Shown one piece after another: positions 56,410 through 60,000 of a stretch of 60,000 bases of DNA (positions are counted from its first letter, which is position 1; each line of letters starts with the position of its first letter). The position numbers and the translations under genes are program-made. Origin of the DNA: Bolinopsis microptera (Eukaryota; Ctenophora; Tentaculata; Lobata; Bolinopsidae); the NCBI RefSeq assembly GCF_026151205.1, contig NC_087081.1, forward strand, positions 11,845,113 through 11,905,112. Reading direction: 5' to 3'. The notes beneath the pieces were generated by a model. It worked only from the letters and a program-made list of their open reading frames with translations, was not told where the DNA came from and searched no databases.

Positions 56410-57105
56410 TTAAAACTGCTCGTCTCCGAAGACTAGATCCCATTTCTGGTTACCTTTGTTGGTTTCTTTATAACCGGTAAGTTCCTCTGGAAACGGTTGT
56501 AAGTTTTAATTATGTGCATGGGTTATATAAAATATATCACAAATATTCACTGATTTGATTTTGAATAAAATATGACAGATAGCACTGAAAGTTGTTTCTT
56601 TGACTGACCAAGACTTGAACTGAATTGTTGTTCAAAGTATAGATTAGATTATAAGCAAATGTACGATATCACTATATCAAGCAGCAAATCTTACGTTTGA
56701 AGTAGTCGAGATAGTACGGAGTTGGAGCCTTGCCCTTCTTTCCGGGTCTCAGAACGTAGAATCTGGGGTCACCAGCTGCGTCGTTGTCTTGATACCATGT
56801 TTGGGTAGGGTTACCTGACCGAGGGGTAAATTTAATAAATAAATTAAGTTTAAAATAAGTTAATTAAGTTAAGATGAGACCACTTAAACCACGGGAAATG
56901 AGAATATGAGTAGTGGCAGACACAAAGTCAAATATACATGTGGTAAACTTGAGGCAAATAAATGGTTTATTTATTATTTTTCTCGGAAAGACACGACTAC
57001 AAATACAAATAAAAAGTTAATTACAAACCTTTGCATTCCTTGAGTCGGATAACAATGGTTCCTCCATCAATAGTTTGAGCAAGACACTGATCGAAAGCTA
57101 AACTC
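56410..57105 (-). other. C-terminal ricin-B-like region (tentative)
   Basis: The last three exons encode LAFDQCLAQTIDGGTIVIRL, KECKGNPTQTWYQDNDAAGD, RFYVLRP and NKGNQKWDLVFG before the stop. The CL...C.G...QTW and NQKWDL elements resemble QxW repeats of ricin-type beta-trefoil lectins. The region is too short for a complete three-lobed trefoil, so it may be partial or a different fold. Confidence 0.45.
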
Positions 57106-60000
57106 CTGAAAGTGATGGTAGATTTAGGTAAAATTAGATTAAAACCTGCCTCTAAATAATTATTCCATACTGAAAAACTAATGGTTAAAATTCAATTGAA
57201 TCTAAAAAAATCTTGCAATGAACTTTTAACAGCACACAATTGCCAATCGGTTTCAAACCTTAAGTGCAAATAAACAGCGAGTGCAACCAACCATGATCGT
57301 CACTATTTAACAAAGTAATTTAATTTAGCAGTTTTAAAACCCACCTGATTGTTTTATCCTCCATCATTTCAAACATAGCGTTTTCATCGTCAGCTTCTAC
57401 GTCTTTTCTAACGTTGACAGATTCAGGTGCCTGTGCGTATACGAATCCTGGAGGAAAACACATTAGAAGCATGAGGTAAAAATAACTTTTGAAACAACAG
57501 CTCTATCGTACAGAAGATCTAACTAAACCGGGTAATCCTCAAAATATATAATAAAGTTCTGCTACTAGAAAATATAATACATTTTCATATTTTTCTACGA
57601 GTATTTTGAAAGCTATTTATATTTTCTTGGTTTTAAAACTTATTTAGTTTTAATTGTGAAAGACTCAATAATATTTTGTACCTCGCTTTTCGTTGTATAT
57701 TCTCATATACTCGACAGTTTCTTGTGGGGTTGTGGTAGGCGCTGGTCGGGTGGTGCTCTCTGGGGTTGTGGTAGCTGGTCGGGTGGTGCTCTCTGGGGTT
57801 GTGGTAGCTGGCCGGGTGGTGCTCTCTGGGGTTGTGGTTTCAGGCTGGGTTGTTTTCACTGGTGTTGTGATAGCTGGGGTGGTAGCTGCCGGGGTAGTTG
57901 GAGCAGGTGTAGTTGGTTCCTCTGAAGAGTTTGAGGATTAAAACTTCTATTTTTTAAGTAAGTAAACTCGTGTTTAGTCCGACAGTAAAGTACCTGACAC
58001 TGTTTTTAAATGGTGTGTCGCAATTTGGTATAGACTGGTTACGCCTAAATGTAGGCGCACCGCTCTAGGCCCTACTCTCTACAGCGTCCATGTCAATTAA
58101 TTTCACCATTGCAACTACTTAACAAACACAATCGAAACCTCACAACTAATATATTTGTCGAAACTGACCTGAAAAGACCATGATATCTCTAATGATAGAT
58201 CCCTCGTTCTTTCTTGAGACACAAGCAAACCGAGCTCCATCCATCTCCATAGACAGTGAAGACTGGACGGACAGAGTTGTCCTCACTGTACCGTTAGCGA
58301 AGGTCTCAGAAGATTCTTCCACTTCAGCGTCTCCCCAGATCTCCATATCACGAGCTTCGTAGCGTGCACTATCGAACAGCATTTCGAATGTTTCGTCAAC
58401 GTAGGAAGCATAAACTGAGCAAGTGATGCTAGCAGATGATCCTTCAATAGCGTTGTCTCCCTTAGGAGCGTAGAAAGTAAAAGTAACGTCTCCACACTCC
58501 CGCATCTCTGCTGTGGCATGAGCTGAACCCAACTTGTGGTCTCCGTTGTGATTCAGACAGAAACAACCAATACGGCCATTGTCTGTGCATTGTCGTTTGG
58601 CGAAGGTACCGTCGTCGTTGCACTGTTCAGTGTAACTGCCAATTCCTTCCAGAGCTTCAGAGATCTGTCTTTCGACCACACACTCGGACCCTGAGAAACT
58701 ATCACGGATTTCATCTCGTTCTTCCTCGAAACAGGCGTGTTCACTAATGTGATGACGTTCTGTTCCCTCAAGATGATCTCCCCATTTGTCGACACAGATA
58801 CAGGTTTCTTCCTCTGACTTGCTGTAGCCCATACACTGCTGCACAAAGTACATTCCATCATCGTTACACGCAACATCCTCATCACCTGACTCTTGAAGTT
58901 CAATACATCTGACGTAGGGTACCTCCACAGAGCCACACTTTCCTGCCTCAGAGACGGGGTGCTCTGTTCCCTCAATCTTCTCGCCAGTTTCTTGGTCGAC
59001 ACAATAGGCGATGCTTCCCTGGATCTGAGTCACGAAGTACACTCCGGTACGGACATCACAAACTACTACATTGCCGAAGCCTTCACTTTCCGATTGAGCT
59101 TGGTAACAGGCAGAATTGTCGTGAATTTCTCTGAGTTCTTGACAGTACTGAGCTCCAGTAACTCCTCCTTCAGTTTCGATCAGTTCTTTTCCATTCTTAT
59201 CAGCACAGTAGTACCTGGAGCCCATAGACTGCAGAGACAGGTACCTACCAAAGTCATCACACTCTGGACGAACCCATCCAGGGGTTGCACTAGGAACTAT
59301 CATTTTCTGGTAACAGTCTGATCCCTCGTACATATCCCTCCTCTCCAAACAGTACTCTTCAGCTACAACATCTCCGCCTCGTGGTACTTGGCTGTCTTCT
59401 AGCTCTCTGCCTGTCATGCTCTCAGCGCAGTAGCACATAGATCCGCGACACTGTGTGTGATGGTATTTACCGTCCAGTCCACACTCAACGATGAATACAC
59501 CAACCCTGCCAGATTCTCCCTGATCAGCAAGAGCCTCGTATCGCTCTACGTAGCAATCAGAGCCCAGCAGGAGGGTGACCTCACGCTCACAGTCAAAGTC
59601 GTCTCCTATGTTGTGACGAGTCTCGGGTAGTTCCTGACCACTCATTGGCTCAGCACAGTAGGATTCTGATCCCTCGGATTGGGTTGGCATATAGAAGCCA
59701 TCTACATCGCACTCAGGCACATATCCTCCCACCATCATATCAGGATCGTTGTCATCCATATCAATGGCCATTTTCCTCATTGATGGGCATCTTAAAGAGG
59801 CAGCCATCTCTCGTTTTCCCATACAGATCTTGTGGAGTTCCTCCATATCCAGCTGTCCTCTACCATATTCAGAATTAGAGAACTGCTCGCCATGCTCGTT
59901 GGCACAATACATGACTGAGCCTCTAGCTTGTACACTGTAATAATGTCCATCATCTTGGCAGTTAGGGACGAAAACACCCACCATCAGGTTATTACTGAAG
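56410..60000 (-). CDS. Secreted thyroglobulin type-1 repeat / Ig / mucin-stalk / lectin-like protein (3' part)
   Basis: Coding exons on the minus strand: about 59994 (or beyond) to 58169, 57921-57682, 57447-57345, 57105-57029, 56814-56695 and 56486-56410; all phases agree and the stop is TAA at 56412-56410. The large exon holds seven thyroglobulin type-1 repeats (the first cut by the window or by an acceptor at 59995-60000) and an Ig domain. It is followed by a Thr/Pro stalk, a short acidic linker and a C-terminal region with two QxW-type motifs. Tg1 domains often inhibit or resist proteases and bind matrix or growth factors; this combination with Ig and a lectin-like end is not one I recognise. 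No transmembrane segment is seen, so it is probably extracellular. The 5' end and signal peptide lie outside the window. Confidence 0.85.
57682..57921 (-). other. Thr/Pro-rich stalk exon with tandem repeats
   Basis: The exon encodes EPTTPAPTTPAATTP followed by about three copies of TTTPESTTRPA. Such segments are normally O-glycosylated and extended. The repeat units are near-identical at DNA level (ggttgtggtagctggtcggg type on the plus strand), so copy number is likely to vary between individuals. Confidence 0.85.
58169..58490 (-). other. Ig-like domain
   Basis: About 107 residues beginning DVTFTFYAPKGD. The cysteine pair SITC and MDGARFACVS lies 66 residues apart with the D-G-A-x-F-x-C signature before the second Cys. 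The exon ends just after it (MVFS, donor gtcagt). Confidence 0.75.
58491..59994 (-). other. Seven thyroglobulin type-1 repeats, four lacking one disulphide
   Basis: Each repeat has C...(V/E)C.DDG.Y...Q......YC or CxC, then G.E......C. Repeats 3, 6 and 7 keep the full pattern (HTQCRGSMCYCAES, QQCMGYSKSEEETCICVD, RQCTDNGRIGCFCLN). Repeats 1, 2, 4 and 5 have SVQARGSVMYCAN, TQSEGSESYCAEP, LQSMGSRYYCADK and TQIQGSIAYCVDQ, in which both the QC cysteine and the first cysteine of CWC are gone together. Confidence 0.85.

Overview
The window looks like chromosomal DNA of an animal, probably an early-branching one. It holds long intergenic and intronic AT-rich DNA, GT-AG introns, many small inverted-repeat transposons, TTAGGG-type repeat tracts and three spliced multi-exon genes or gene groups that only make sense in Metazoa. 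The collagen IV NC1 domains have no lysine at the position used for the sulfilimine cross-link of cnidarians and bilaterians. The two collagen IV genes lie head-to-tail rather than head-to-head. Both points fit a non-bilaterian such as a ctenophore; that is an inference I hold at about even odds.

Layout. 1-9560: decayed retrotransposon and transposon remnants in AT-rich intergenic DNA, with one isolated candidate exon at 133-225. 9591-19232 and 19763-29022 (+): two complete collagen IV alpha-chain genes, 23 coding exons each, predicted 1899 and 1905 residues, with the same intron phases throughout; only about 530 bp separates them. 29023-35900: a transposon graveyard with a foldback element, two 8-bp-TSD hAT-like MITEs (one nested in another MITE) and a CpG-rich mosaic inverted-repeat element. 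35943-48676 (+): a cyclin of the G/I family in 8 coding exons, with a 1.37-kb near-perfect palindrome and a possible Helitron end in one large intron. 48694-54357: minisatellite, MITE and featureless DNA. 54358-55383 (+): a broken LINE ORF1 split by a MITE. 56410-60000 (-): the 3' part of a gene for a secreted modular protein (thyroglobulin type-1 repeats, one Ig domain, a Thr/Pro stalk and a lectin-like C-terminus); its 5' end lies beyond the window.

How the genes fit together. The two collagens probably make chains of the same basement-membrane network, since they share the 7S Cys/N-glycan site, a conserved hydrophobic interruption, three extra cysteines before NC1 and a canonical NC1 cysteine set. 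They also share sequence just upstream of the start codon that begins right after an AG, which could be a spliced 5' leader or a trans-splice acceptor. The cyclin and the thyroglobulin-repeat gene show no evident functional link to the collagens.

All exon boundaries were read by eye from splice signals and reading frame; no transcript or database search was available.
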